Positions 9,010-17,775 of a stretch of 64,000 bases of DNA are shown in pieces; the stretch's first letter is position 1; every line of letters starts with the position of its first letter. Made by a program: the position numbers and the translations under genes. Under the pieces are notes generated by a model. It did not search any database. It was not told the DNA's origin and saw only the letters and a program-made list of their open reading frames with translations. Source of the stretch: Bradyrhizobium diazoefficiens. GTDB taxonomy: Bacteria > Pseudomonadota > Alphaproteobacteria > Rhizobiales > Xanthobacteraceae. The stretch covers positions 62,001-126,000 of the forward strand of contig NZ_JAFCJJ010000004.1 of the NCBI RefSeq assembly GCF_018131015.1, written 5' to 3'.

Positions 9010-9254
9010 CGAAAAACATCCCCGCTTGTCTCACGGCGTTGTGAGCAGGGTTCGTGGCCGCAATGGGAGATTCTCTTGTCCGGCGTTTGACTGACGGGAA
9101 CCGTTGCAGATTCGCAACGAAAGTTCCGGATAGCCCGGGCTGGCGCCGTCGGGCAAAACACCTGAAAGGGTGTCAAGCCGTTCTCGCAAAAATATTCCGC
9201 TTTACCGAAATTCGGAAATATCGTATGTGTCGGCCATCCCGGCTCACTCCTGAG

Positions 9255-9823
9255 GGGCGATCTTGTGTCGTCATTTGTCGCGAGCCGGGCTTGCGGTGGA
9301 CGCGGCAGCGTCGTGCGCGAAAGCCAAAGGGCAGGGCGGATTGCTCTCCGTGAGCCCTTTGCTTCGCGCGGACGAGCGGCGCTGAAAGGTTCGTCTCGCC
9401 AGCAGGTGTCCGGCTCCGTCGACAGGGCCGGACATGTTGCGGTGAAAATGGCGGGCCGTGCGTACGGCAAAACCGCGTGGTCCCGACCGTCGTCGCTACG
9501 GTCAAGCTCTTGCGGATGCGGCATGCGCGTCAACCGGCGCGGTGCCGGCGACTTTCGCTGGGGCGAGGGAGGCCAGAACGAACTCGGCTCCCGGGAGAGC
9601 GCGGCATAAGCCGTCCAGCCATCGCGCAGGGAAGGCCGTGTGTCTGGCTACACCTGTATGCTGCTGTGCGGTTCTTCTGCGTGTACCCATTGCGCAGCGG
9701 ACCGCGGGTGCCAGCCGGCACCCGGCCTTCCCTGCGCCCTCTTGCTCAAGAGGGCGAGGAGACGAAGCAAAGCTCGGGCGAATCCGCCGCGAGAACGCCA
9801 AGGCGCGTCTGCTGTTTGACAAT
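9255..9823. repeat. Bradyrhizobiaceae recurrent intergenic module
   Basis: This stretch carries a phrase I recognise from many Bradyrhizobium and Rhodopseudomonas intergenic regions: CGCGAGCCGGGCTTGCGG near 9280, GTCAACCGGCGCGGTGCC near 9530, GCATAAGCCGTCCAGCCATC near 9604, and CAGCCGGCACCCGGCC near 9712, ending with AGCAAAGCTCGG. Short open frames here in several directions lack ribosome sites and are the usual spurious products of this module. Recognition is from memory, not from a search. Confidence 0.5.
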
Positions 9824-9824
9824 T

Positions 9825-9963
9825 CCCCGTCATCCTGGGGCTGCCGCCTGTTCGGCGGCCTTCGAAAGGATGAACGGCCCGGTTGCATCGTGGCTGTTCA
9901 TCCTTCAAGGGCTTCCGTGGGGCGCGTTGCGTCCCCTGCCCCGCGCCTCTCAGGACGACGGGG
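9825..9963. repeat. palindromic intergenic element
   Basis: The outer arms CCCCGTCATCCTGGG (from 9825) and CTCAGGACGACGGGG (9949-9963) form an imperfect inverted repeat. Inside is a near-perfect 14-bp hairpin, AAGGATGAACGGCC (9866-9879) with GGCTGTTCATCCTT (9892-9905). The nested structure and the GTCATCCTGGG edge are typical of small palindromic repeats scattered through Bradyrhizobium genomes. No coding function. Confidence 0.55.
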
Positions 9964-10113
9964 TAGAGTTCTTGGTTACAAATTTAAGCGTCCGCCCCGA
10001 TTGTGCGCTGCAACCAATTTACCAACCCTGCGATTTCCGCCTCGCGGTTTCGGCGCCGCTGTAGTACTTTTGTCGTAATAGGCTTGGGAAACAGGCGGCT
10101 GGGGAAGGTCATC

Positions 10114-10530
10114 ATGCGTGCGGGGCTGTTCGGCGTGCCGCGAATGCGGCCATGGTCGTGGCAGGCATTCCTGCTCGGCTTTGCGATCGTGGCGGTGTCG
10201 GCCGTGATTCAGGGCGTCTGCGTCGCGCTGGGCGCAAAACTCTATTTCGCGGCGTTCATTCCCAGCATCTTCCTGGTCGGAATTCTGGCGGGCGCGCCGG
10301 CGGCGGCGTTCGCCGCGCTGCTGACTATACCGCTGGTGTGGTGGGCGTTCATGCCGCCATTTTTCGAATTCAGCCCGCTGACCACCGCCAACACCGATTC
10401 CATCAACCTGTTCTTCCTGCTCGCCGTGCTCCTGATCGGCCTTGCCGATCTCTGCCGCGCGACGATGTCGATCGTCCGCCGCGGCGGATTCAGGCCGTCA
10501 AGCAAGGGCGCTGCAACCAACCTGCGATAA
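10114..10530 (+). CDS. DUF4118-like membrane protein
   Basis: A 138-residue integral membrane protein with three to four hydrophobic helices (FLLGFAIVAVSAVIQGV, FIPSIFLVGILAG, LLTIPLVWWAFM, LFFLLAVLLIGLADL). This resembles the KdpD-type DUF4118 four-helix membrane module that usually precedes a histidine kinase core. Here it stands alone and stops soon after the last helix. GGGGAAGG at 10101-10108 supports ATG 10114. It may be a remnant or a stand-alone sensor piece. Confidence 0.6.
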   Translation: MRAGLFGVPRMRPWSWQAFLLGFAIVAVSAVIQGVCVALGAKLYFAAFIPSIFLVGILAGAPAAAFAALLTIPLVWWAFMPPFFEFSPLTTANTDSINLFFLLAVLLIGLADLCRATMSIVRRGGFRPSSKGAATNLR

Positions 10531-10659
10531 TCGAAGCCTGTGCGCGTTGCCTCGGCGCAACATTCCGGCAACCATCCACGCGCTTGGCGCCCGCCGCTAA
10601 CTTTTCAAAAAAGATTTGGCCGCAATTTCTCCCGCGGGAATGACGGGGGAGTTTCGAAC

Positions 10660-10857
10660 ATGAACGGCCAGGCCATTTTTGAGAACGTGCGCCGCTACCG
10701 CGGAATCGCCTCGCTCTATCGCCAGACCGCCGTATTTCGCCCGAGCCAGAGCTGGTCGCTGCTGGAGCAGGCAAAGGAGTGGGAAGCGCGGGCGTTGGCC
10801 GAGCTCGAAGCCTATTTCGAAGCGCACGCCGACCACGCCGCTCCGCTCGCGGCTTGA
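10660..10857 (+). CDS. small protein, ENVRRYR family (copy 1)
   Basis: A 65-residue soluble helical protein starting at ATG 10660, after GGGGGA. It opens MNGQAIFENVRRYRGIASLYRQ. It is clearly paralogous to the 67-residue protein at 27892-28095: both share ENVRRYR, (I/L)ASL.RQ, RP.Q.W.LL.QA and an acidic or aromatic C-terminal helix. Function unknown. Confidence 0.65.
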   Translation: MNGQAIFENVRRYRGIASLYRQTAVFRPSQSWSLLEQAKEWEARALAELEAYFEAHADHAAPLAA

Positions 10858-10874
10858 ATCGTTAACCACCAGCG

Positions 10875-10891
10875 CGGGACGGAGCGTCCCG
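10875..10891. terminator. candidate hairpin between convergent genes
   Basis: CGGGACG-GAG-CGTCCCG forms a perfect 7-bp stem with a 3-nt loop between the small protein gene and the convergent methyltransferase gene. No strong T-run follows, so it may act weakly or with Rho. Confidence 0.35.
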
Positions 10892-10915
10892 TCGTTCCAG
10901 CCGGCGGTTGCCGGC

Positions 10916-12148
10916 TCAGCCGATGACCTGCAGTCGAGGAATCGGCACCACGAACTGTCCTCCCCAACTGCGGACCACGACCATCTGGGTGATGATCTCG
11001 TCCTTCAAATTCCAGGGCAGGATCAGGACGTAGTCCGGCTTCGCCTCGATCAACGCTGCCGGGTCGCGGATCGGAAGCCGCGTGCCGGGCAGCAGCATGC
11101 CCTGCTTGTGGGGATTGCGGTCGACCGTGAACGGAAGCAACTCGCGCGTGACGCCGCAATAATTGAGCAGCGTGTTGCCCTTGGCCGGCGCGCCATAGCC
11201 GAGCACCGTCTTCCCCGCACGCCTCGCCTCGCCGAGAAAGTCCAGCAGCGCCGCGCGGGTCGCAGCCACCCGGGCGGCGAAGTCGCGATAGGTGGCGAAA
11301 TCGCCGAGACCTGCCTGTGCCTCGCGTTGCCGCATCGCTTGCAGTGTGGGGGATGTGGCCGCCATCACCTCCCGGCCGCGCACATGAAGGCGCAGGGAGC
11401 CGCCATGGGTCGGAAGCTCCTCGGCATCGACCAGCATGAGGTCGTGGGCTCCGAGCACCCTCTCGATGGACGCGAGCGAGAAATAGGACAGGTGCTCGTG
11501 ATAGATCGTGTCGAACTGGGTCTGCTCGATCAGGCGCAGCAGATAGGGAAGCTCGAGTGTGATGTGCCCGCCCTCGGGCAGCAGCACGCGCAGGCCGGCG
11601 ACGAAGTCGTTGACGTCCGGGACGTGCGGCACCACGTTGTTGGCAACGATCAGGTCCGGCCGGTGCCCTTCGGCGCGCAGCGCTGCGGCGGTGTCGCGGC
11701 CGAAATAGCGGATGCGCGTCGGGATGCCCTTTCCGACCGCGACGGAAGCGGGGCCGGCCGCCGGCTCGATGCCGAGCATGGGAATGCCGGCCCGCTTGAA
11801 ATATTGCAGCAGATAGCCGTCATTGCTGGCGATCTCGATGACCTCGGACTGCGCCGTGAGGCCGAGACATGCAATCATCCGCCGGACATAGGCTTCCGAA
11901 TGACGAAGCCAGCTCTCGGAATAGGACGAGTAGTAGAGATACTCGTCGAAGAAGGTCCGCACGGGCTCGATCTGCGGCAGTTGAACCAGCCGGCATTGGC
12001 CGCACACGTAGACGTGCAGCGGATAGTCCCTGTCGACCGCCTCGGCGTGATCGGGATGCACAAAGGAATTGGCGAGTGGCGAGCGAGCTAGATCGACAAA
12101 AGTCTCGCTGAGCAGGTGCCCGCAGGAACGACACTGATGCTTGTCCAT
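10916..12148 (-). CDS. SAM-dependent sugar C-methyltransferase
   Basis: A 410-residue protein of the NovU/TylCIII type, which transfers methyl from SAM to C3 (or C5) of an NDP-4-keto-deoxysugar. A zinc-binding N-terminus holds two Cys pairs: CRSCG (residues 5-8) and CGQC (about 53-56). A Rossmann SAM domain follows (EVIEIASNDGYLLQYF near residue 95), then a C-terminal lobe with GYGAPAKGNTLLNY near 325, all diagnostic of the Methyltransf_13/14 architecture. The start is placed at the ATG of MDKHQCRSCG. It is divergent, over 176 bp, from a three-gene sugar cluster that supplies an epimerase, matching a branched deoxysugar pathway. Confidence 0.85.
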   Translation of the reverse strand: MDKHQCRSCGHLLSETFVDLARSPLANSFVHPDHAEAVDRDYPLHVYVCGQCRLVQLPQIEPVRTFFDEYLYYSSYSESWLRHSEAYVRRMIACLGLTAQSEVIEIASNDGYLLQYFKRAGIPMLGIEPAAGPASVAVGKGIPTRIRYFGRDTAAALRAEGHRPDLIVANNVVPHVPDVNDFVAGLRVLLPEGGHITLELPYLLRLIEQTQFDTIYHEHLSYFSLASIERVLGAHDLMLVDAEELPTHGGSLRLHVRGREVMAATSPTLQAMRQREAQAGLGDFATYRDFAARVAATRAALLDFLGEARRAGKTVLGYGAPAKGNTLLNYCGVTRELLPFTVDRNPHKQGMLLPGTRLPIRDPAALIEAKPDYVLILPWNLKDEIITQMVVVRSWGGQFVVPIPRLQVIG

Positions 12149-12324
12149 CTCGGATCGACTTACTATTGTCTCGCTGTCCCGGCGTTCAACGGCCGCCGTG
12201 AGTTTTTCACAGCGACCCAATCGCGCCAGGACGACGCCGGCGCGACGACAGCGATGGTAGATGGGTCGCCGACGTTGGTATAGCGCGGAATTGGCGAAGT
12301 CGCGGGCATAGGGCAGGGCGCGGA

Positions 12325-12849
12325 ATGAAATTCAAACCACTGCCGGTGCCGGGTGCCGTGGAAATTTCGATCGAGCCGGATTTGGATGCGCGCGGCCTGT
12401 TTGCACGCCTGTTCTGCGCCGAAGAATTCGCCGCGCATGGCCTGCCGTCCCAGTTCGCGCAGCATAGCCTCTCCTGCAACGAGCGGGCCGGGACCTTGCG
12501 CGGGCTGCATTACCAGGCGGAGCAGTCCGAGGCAAAACTCGTTCGCTGCGTCGCTGGTCGCGCTTTCGACGTGATCGTCGATCTCCGGCGGTCGCTGCCG
12601 TCCTATGGCCGATGGTGCGCGGTGGAGCTCGGCGCAGATCGGCGCAATGCCGTGTTCGTTCCGAAGGGATGCGCGCATGGCTTTCAGACGCTCGTGGACA
12701 GGACCGAGCTGATGTATCTCATCGACGTAGCCTATGACGCGCGGCAGGCCGCCGGAATTCGCTGGGATGATCCATCTCTGGCAATCGAGTGGCCGCTACC
12801 CGACCCGATCCTGTCGGAGCGGGACCAGTCGCTTCCATTTCTGACATGA
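12325..12849 (+). CDS. rfbC: dTDP-4-dehydrorhamnose 3,5-epimerase-like protein
   Basis: A 174-residue cupin of the RmlC family, which epimerises C3/C5 of dTDP-4-keto-6-deoxyglucose. The family signatures are present: LFARLFCAEEF, SCNERAGTLRGLHYQ with the catalytic His near residue 64, and VFVPKGCAHGFQTL with a second His near residue 116. The length is normal. RmlA, B and D are not in the window, so the product may be a specialised 3- or 5-epimerase feeding the neighbouring methyltransferase. Its stop overlaps the next start (ATGA). Confidence 0.8.
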   Translation: MKFKPLPVPGAVEISIEPDLDARGLFARLFCAEEFAAHGLPSQFAQHSLSCNERAGTLRGLHYQAEQSEAKLVRCVAGRAFDVIVDLRRSLPSYGRWCAVELGADRRNAVFVPKGCAHGFQTLVDRTELMYLIDVAYDARQAAGIRWDDPSLAIEWPLPDPILSERDQSLPFLT

Positions 12850-13745
12850 TGCGGGTCCTGCTCACCGGCGCATCGGGATTCCTCGGCCGAGCCCTTGCTC
12901 CCGTGCTGACCAGCCGCGGTTTCGAGGTGCACGGTGCGGGACGATCGGCGCAGCCGCCGCTTGCGGGCGTGAATTGGCATGTGGCCGATCTGCTCACCGA
13001 GGCCGGCCGCGCCGGGGTGCTGGCGGCGGCGCAGCCAAGTCATCTCGTCCATCTCGCCTGGGAGGCGCGGCCCGGCCGCTATCGTGACGATCCCGTCAAC
13101 CGGGCCTGGGCCGCCGCGAGCATTGATCTGCTTGCCGGCGCCCGCGCCGCCGGAGTCGGGCGCATGCTGGGAATCGGGAGCTGTCTCGAATATGGGCCGC
13201 ACGACGGCCCGTGCCACGAGCGCAGTGAGTGCCGTCCGACCACGCTCTACGGCGAAGCCAAGCTCGACGCGGCGCGGGCCTTTGTCGCCGCAGGTAGCGG
13301 CGTCGCCTGGGGCCGCGTGTTTTTCCCCTTCGGTCCGCACGAGCCCGAGGGACGCCTGATCCCGCGCTTGATCCGCGATCTGCGCGCGGGGAGGAGCTTC
13401 GCCTGCTCGCATGGCGAGCAGCTCCGCGATTTCATCTATGTCGAGGATCTCGCGGAGGCGATCGTCGCCGTGCTCGTAAGCGACCTCTGCGGCGTCGTCA
13501 ATCTCGGCAGTGGCGAGCCGCGCAGCCTGCGCAGCGTCGTCGAGCATTTTGCGGACCGCCTGGGCGCACGGCACCTGGTGAGGTTCGGTGCGGTCGAGGT
13601 GAGCGGCGTCGACGCCGAACCGATCATCGCCGCCGATGTCGGCCTGCTGCGGTCCGTGACCGCGCGCGCGCCGCGCATCGGCTTGGAGCAAGGCGCCGAG
13701 CGCGACATCGCCTGGTGGACCAACCGCCTCTCCGGAGCATCATGA
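12846..13745 (+). CDS. NAD-dependent epimerase/dehydratase (extended SDR)
   Basis: A 299-residue nucleotide-sugar SDR. GASGFLGRAL at residues 7-16 is the NAD-binding glycine loop; the active site fits TTLYGEAKLDAAR with Tyr and Lys four apart. The usual Ser/Thr is near GIGSCLEYG. It probably reduces or epimerises a 4-keto-sugar. It is translationally coupled on both sides (ATGA at 12846-12849 and again at 13742-13745), so the three genes form one tight operon. Confidence 0.8.
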   Translation: MMRVLLTGASGFLGRALAPVLTSRGFEVHGAGRSAQPPLAGVNWHVADLLTEAGRAGVLAAAQPSHLVHLAWEARPGRYRDDPVNRAWAAASIDLLAGARAAGVGRMLGIGSCLEYGPHDGPCHERSECRPTTLYGEAKLDAARAFVAAGSGVAWGRVFFPFGPHEPEGRLIPRLIRDLRAGRSFACSHGEQLRDFIYVEDLAEAIVAVLVSDLCGVVNLGSGEPRSLRSVVEHFADRLGARHLVRFGAVEVSGVDAEPIIAADVGLLRSVTARAPRIGLEQGAERDIAWWTNRLSGAS

Positions 13746-14503
13746 TGCGCATCATCATCGACGACAACGAGATCACGGTGGAAGCCGCCGGAACGGAGCG
13801 GCACGATATCGCATCGCCCGAGGCGTTCGCGATCCTGTCGGAGGCCTGGATGCGGTCAAGCTGGGCGAACCGCCACAGCTATACGTTCAGCTGGCTCGGC
13901 CGGCCGGTGATCCAGCTCCCGTCCGACCTGCTTCGGCTGCAGGAGCTGGTCTGGCAGCAGCGACCGGACGTCATCATCGAGACCGGCGTCGCCCATGGCG
14001 GCAGCTTGGTGTTTCTGGCCGGACTATGCCGCCTGATCGGACACGGCCGTGTCGTCGGCGTCGATATCGACATCCGCCCTCACAATCGCAAGGCCATCGA
14101 AGCCCATGCGCTCGCCGACCTGATCACGCTGATCGAGGGCGATTCCGCCGCGCCAGGCACGGTCGATCGCGTTCGCACGTCGATTGGGGGGCCAGCGAAT
14201 GTGCTGGTCATCCTCGATTCCAACCACGGCAAGTCCCATGTTCGCGCGGAGCTCGAGGCCTATGCGCCGATGGTCCGGCCGGGTGGCCATGTCGTCGTGG
14301 CCGATGGCAACATGGCCGGTCTGGTCGGCTTGCCCGGCGCGCGCGACGACTGGTCGTGGAACAATCCCGCCGCGGCGCTCACGGAATTCCTGGCCGCGAA
14401 TTCGGAGTTCGAACGCGCCAGCCCGCCGGTCGCCTTCAACGAAGGCGGCGTGGCGGAGGGCCCGACCTACTGGCCGGGCGGATATATTCGCCGGGTCCGC
14501 TGA
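13742..14503 (+). CDS. CmcI-like (cephalosporin hydroxylase family) methyltransferase-fold protein
   Basis: A 253-residue protein of the family named for CmcI, whose fold is a SAM-dependent methyltransferase. The SAM-binding segment is IETGVAHGGSLVFLA near residue 80, followed by VVGVDIDIRPHN near 105 and LVILDSNHGKSHV near 160. Members in polysaccharide clusters are thought to O-methylate sugars. It is the last gene of the sugar operon starting at 12325. The two adjacent ATGs at 13742 and 13745 are both possible starts. Confidence 0.75.
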   Translation: MMRIIIDDNEITVEAAGTERHDIASPEAFAILSEAWMRSSWANRHSYTFSWLGRPVIQLPSDLLRLQELVWQQRPDVIIETGVAHGGSLVFLAGLCRLIGHGRVVGVDIDIRPHNRKAIEAHALADLITLIEGDSAAPGTVDRVRTSIGGPANVLVILDSNHGKSHVRAELEAYAPMVRPGGHVVVADGNMAGLVGLPGARDDWSWNNPAAALTEFLAANSEFERASPPVAFNEGGVAEGPTYWPGGYIRRVR

Positions 14504-14632
14504 GCTCAGCCCGTCTCCTGGAAGCGATAGCTCGCCCGCAGCCGCTCCCCGTGACGACTACGGAGTTACCCCGGCGATCGCGTATGCTAGCAACGTTGCG
14601 ATTGAAATCCTTCACGCCGGCAGGGGCGAGCG

Positions 14633-14725
14633 ATGACCACCTTCAACCGCATCTTCACGACGGAGCGTCTGCTCCAGATCATCGTCATCCTGGCCGCGAC
14701 AGTTGCGATGAAGCTGATGGGGTAA
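14633..14725 (+). CDS. 30-residue single-pass membrane peptide
   Basis: A short ORF with AGGGG 6 nt before ATG 14633. It has a soluble start (MTTFNRIFTTERLLQ) and a hydrophobic helix IIVILAATVAMKLMG at the C-terminus. It lies between the sugar operon and the convergent cbbR gene. No family is recognised; the clean ribosome site and helix make it plausible. Confidence 0.45.
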   Translation: MTTFNRIFTTERLLQIIVILAATVAMKLMG

Positions 14726-14736
14726 GCATCGGCGAG

Positions 14737-15714
14737 CTAGCGCTCGCCGAGCTCGGGCACCTCGGGCAGGTAGTTCGCGCCTTCCGAGCCTAGAAAGTCG
14801 AACATCGCCTGTGCCGGCGGCAGCAGCACCTTGTCGCTGCGGCGGATCACGTACCACTGCCGGACGATCGGCAGGCCCGCGACGTCGAGCACGACGAGCC
14901 GGCCCTCGGCAAGCTCATGGGCCACCGTGTGGGCCGAGATGAAGGCGATGCCGAGCCCCGCGATCACCGCCTGCTTGATGGTCTCGTTGCTGCTCATCTC
15001 CATGCCGATGATCGGCTCCAGGTCCGACTTCTGGAACATGCCCTCCATCAGCGTGCGCGTGCCCGAGCCCGGCTCGCGGGTGAGGAAGGTCTCGTGCACG
15101 AGGTCGGTCAGGCTGAGGCCGGAATCCTTCGCCAGCCAGTGCCCCTTGCGCGCGATGATGACGTGCGGATTGCGCCCGAGCTGACGGACGTCGACGCTGA
15201 CGTCGGCCGGTGGCCGACCCATCACCGCGAAATCGAGGTCGTAGCCGTGCATGGCCTCGCGCATCTCCTCGCGATTGCCAACGGTCAACTTGATCTCGAT
15301 CTTCGGAAAGCGGCTGGAGAATGCCGCGATCGCATGCGGCACGAAATATTTGGCGGTGGAGACCGCGCCGAGATGCACCGTGCCGCTGGTCCGCCCTGCA
15401 AGCAGGTCGAGCGCGCCCTGGCAGTCCGCGATTGCGGCCTCGACGCGCTCGGCAAGCATCAGCACCTCCTGTCCGGCCTGCGTCAGCAGCATGCCGTCGC
15501 CGGTCCGCTGCACCAGCGGCAGGCCGGCGAGGTCCTGAAGCTGCCGGAGCTGCTGGGTCACGGCCGGCTGCGTCAGCCCCAGTTGGCTGGAAGCGGCCGT
15601 GACGCTGCCCTTGGCGGAGAGCGCCGCGAGCGAGCGGAGCTGCCGGATCGTCAAATGCCGGAGCTGGGCTGCTGCATGGCCGGAGCCATTATAAGAAAAA
15701 TCTTTGACGACCAT
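14737..15714 (-). CDS. cbbR: CbbR, LysR-type activator of the Calvin cycle operon
   Basis: A 325-residue LysR-family regulator divergent from cbbF. The HTH is at about residues 20-78 (LTIRQLRSLAALSAKGSVTAAS, LGLTQPAVTQQLRQL). The substrate domain follows (GTVHLGAVSTAKYFVPHAI near 110; REPGSGTRTLME near 215). CbbR senses reduced metabolites and activates cbb genes. The annotated ATG at 15714 lies inside an inverted repeat (15691-15736) that looks like the operator, so the true start may be downstream, for example the TTG just before TIRQLRS. Confidence 0.9.
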   Translation of the reverse strand: MVVKDFSYNGSGHAAAQLRHLTIRQLRSLAALSAKGSVTAASSQLGLTQPAVTQQLRQLQDLAGLPLVQRTGDGMLLTQAGQEVLMLAERVEAAIADCQGALDLLAGRTSGTVHLGAVSTAKYFVPHAIAAFSSRFPKIEIKLTVGNREEMREAMHGYDLDFAVMGRPPADVSVDVRQLGRNPHVIIARKGHWLAKDSGLSLTDLVHETFLTREPGSGTRTLMEGMFQKSDLEPIIGMEMSSNETIKQAVIAGLGIAFISAHTVAHELAEGRLVVLDVAGLPIVRQWYVIRRSDKVLLPPAQAMFDFLGSEGANYLPEVPELGER

Positions 15715-15736
15715 TATGAATAGAAATTTTCCTTAT
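15691..15736. promoter_or_regulatory. candidate CbbR operator / cbb promoter region
   Basis: ATAAGAAAAAT (15691-15701) and ATTTTCCTTAT (15726-15736) form an 11-bp inverted repeat with one mismatch in an AT-rich island between cbbR and cbbF. LysR regulators bind dyads with T-N11-A cores upstream of the divergent target, so this fits CbbR control of both genes. Confidence 0.5.
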
Positions 15737-15833
15737 TAGATCGCCGCTGTCAATCTCATCGTGCCGGGACCGACCGCGACCAGCCTCCGCCGGGGAGGGA
15801 ATGGACGCGGCGCCCGCAAGGGGATGGACGCAA

Positions 15834-16871
15834 ATGACCGGGCAACTCAGGCTGGACGGCCACCTTCAACGCTACTCCGAGACGGCGCCCCACGCGCTCG
15901 CGGTTGCGGCCGCCGTCGATGCCATCGCGGCGGCAGCCATCGAGATCGCCGAGCTGATCGGCACCGGCGACCTCGCCGACGCCTCCGGCCTGACCACCGG
16001 CCGCAACAGCGACGGCGACATCCAGCGCAACCTCGACGTCCAGGCGGACGCGGTCCTGCGGCGCTGCCTCGGCAGGGTGCCGATCGCGGCGCTGGCGTCG
16101 GAGGAGATGCGCGAGCCGCAGATCGGCGACCGGGAAGGGAAAATCTGCGTCGCCATCGATCCGCTCGACGGCTCCTCCAACATCGACATCAACATGACCG
16201 TCGGCACGATCTTCTCGATCCTGCCGGCGCCGGACGATCTCGCTCTCGCCTTCCATCAGCGCGGCACGGCGCAGCTTGCGGCCGGGTTCGTCACCTACGG
16301 CCCGCAGACATCGCTGGTGCTGACCTTCGGCGATGGTGTCGACATCTTCACGCTCGACCGCAAGGCCGGCTGCTTCCGCCTCGCGCGCTGCGCCGTGCAG
16401 ATCTCCGAGACGTGCGAGGAGTTCGCGATCAACGCCTCCAACCGCCGGCACTGGGATCCGCCGGTGCGCGCCTTCATCGACGAATGCCTCGCCGGCGTCG
16501 AAGGCCCTGCGAACCACAATTTCAACATGCGCTGGATCGGCTCGCTGGTCGCGGAAGCCTATCGCATCCTCACCCGCGGCGGCGTCTTCCTCTATCCCTC
16601 GGATGCGCGCCCCGGCTACGGCGACGGCCGCCTGCGTCTCACCTACGAGGCGCATCCGATGGCGATGATCATCGAACAGGCCGGCGGATCGGCCTCGACC
16701 GGGCGCGAACGCATCCTCGATCTCGCGGCGGACAGCCTGCACCAGCGCGTGCCGCTGGTGATGGGATCGAGCAACGAGGTGCGGCGCGTCTCGGAACTGC
16801 ACTGCGATCCGCTGCTGGTTGCCAGCGTCTCCGCGCCGCTGTTCGCGCGGCGCGGCTTCTTCCGGCTGTGA
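15834..16871 (+). CDS. cbbF: fructose-1,6-bisphosphatase class I
   Basis: A 345-residue enzyme that hydrolyses fructose-1,6-bisphosphate (and often sedoheptulose-1,7-bisphosphate) for RuBP regeneration. The metal and phosphate signature [13 protein letters not shown] lies near residue 107, with SEEMREPQ before it and the sugar-binding [13 protein letters not shown] near 230. AAGGGG about 9 nt upstream favours ATG 15834 ([10 protein letters not shown]) over ATG 15801, whose GGAGGG is too close. It is the first gene of the cbb operon. Confidence 0.93.
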   Translation: MTGQLRLDGHLQRYSETAPHALAVAAAVDAIAAAAIEIAELIGTGDLADASGLTTGRNSDGDIQRNLDVQADAVLRRCLGRVPIAALASEEMREPQIGDREGKICVAIDPLDGSSNIDINMTVGTIFSILPAPDDLALAFHQRGTAQLAAGFVTYGPQTSLVLTFGDGVDIFTLDRKAGCFRLARCAVQISETCEEFAINASNRRHWDPPVRAFIDECLAGVEGPANHNFNMRWIGSLVAEAYRILTRGGVFLYPSDARPGYGDGRLRLTYEAHPMAMIIEQAGGSASTGRERILDLAADSLHQRVPLVMGSSNEVRRVSELHCDPLLVASVSAPLFARRGFFRL

Positions 16872-16883
16872 GCGAGGTGTCCG

Positions 16884-17759
16884 ATGTCCAGGAAGCATCC
16901 GATCATCTCCATCACCGGTTCCTCCGGCGCCGGCACGACCTCGGTCAAGAAGACGTTCGAGCAGATCTTTTTCCGCGAGAAGGTCAACGCCGCCTACATC
17001 GAGGGCGACGCCTTCCATCGCTATGACCGCGCCGAGATGCGCACGCAGATGGCGAAGGAGGCCGAGCGCGGCAACAGGCATTTCAGCCATTTCAGCCCCG
17101 AGACAAATCTATTCGAGGAGCTGGAGCGCGCCTTCCGCGACTATGGCGAGACCGGCACCGCGGTGACGCGGCACTACGTCCACGATGCCGAGGAATCCGC
17201 GCTGCACGGCGCGGCCCCGGGCACCTTCACCGACTGGGAGCGGCTGCCCGAGAATTCGGACCTGCTGTTCTACGAGGGGCTGCACGGCGCCGTCGTGACC
17301 GACAAGGTCAACGTCGCGCGCTACGCCGACCTCAAGATCGGCGTCGTACCGGTCATCAATCTCGAATGGATCCAGAAGCTGCACCGCGACCGCAGTGCGC
17401 GCGGCTATTCGACCGAGGCGGTCACCGACACGATCCTGCGGCGGATGCCGGACTACATCCACTACATCTGCCCGCAATTCACCGAAACCGACATCAACTT
17501 CCAGCGCGTGCCGACGGTGGATACCTCCAATCCGTTCATCGCGCGCTGGATTCCGACGCCGGACGAATCGATGGTCGTGATCCGCTTCAAGAACCCGCGC
17601 GGCATCGACTTCCCCTATCTCCTCTCGATGCTGCCGCACAGTTTTATGTCGCGCGCGAATTCGATCGTGTGTCCGGGCGCGAAGCTCGATCTGGCGATGC
17701 AGCTCATCCTGACCCCGCTGATCATGCAGCTCATCGAGCGCAAGCGCAGCTTGAAGTGA
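16884..17759 (+). CDS. cbbP: phosphoribulokinase
   Basis: A 291-residue ATP-dependent kinase that makes ribulose-1,5-bisphosphate, the short octameric proteobacterial type. The P-loop is [12 protein letters not shown] at residues 12-23; [12 protein letters not shown] near 40 holds the catalytic Asp; LLFYEGLHG near 130 is the Walker-B-like segment. It begins 12 bp after cbbF and is followed 16 bp later by cbbT. Confidence 0.95.
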   Translation: MSRKHPIISITGSSGAGTTSVKKTFEQIFFREKVNAAYIEGDAFHRYDRAEMRTQMAKEAERGNRHFSHFSPETNLFEELERAFRDYGETGTAVTRHYVHDAEESALHGAAPGTFTDWERLPENSDLLFYEGLHGAVVTDKVNVARYADLKIGVVPVINLEWIQKLHRDRSARGYSTEAVTDTILRRMPDYIHYICPQFTETDINFQRVPTVDTSNPFIARWIPTPDESMVVIRFKNPRGIDFPYLLSMLPHSFMSRANSIVCPGAKLDLAMQLILTPLIMQLIERKRSLK

Positions 17760-17775
17760 ACAAGGAGAGACGTCG

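Noticed and set aside
9458..10078. Overlapping open frames of about 100-200 residues in the 9-10 kb region
   Set aside because: No ribosome sites, all frames are mutually overlapping, and the DNA matches a repetitive non-coding module.
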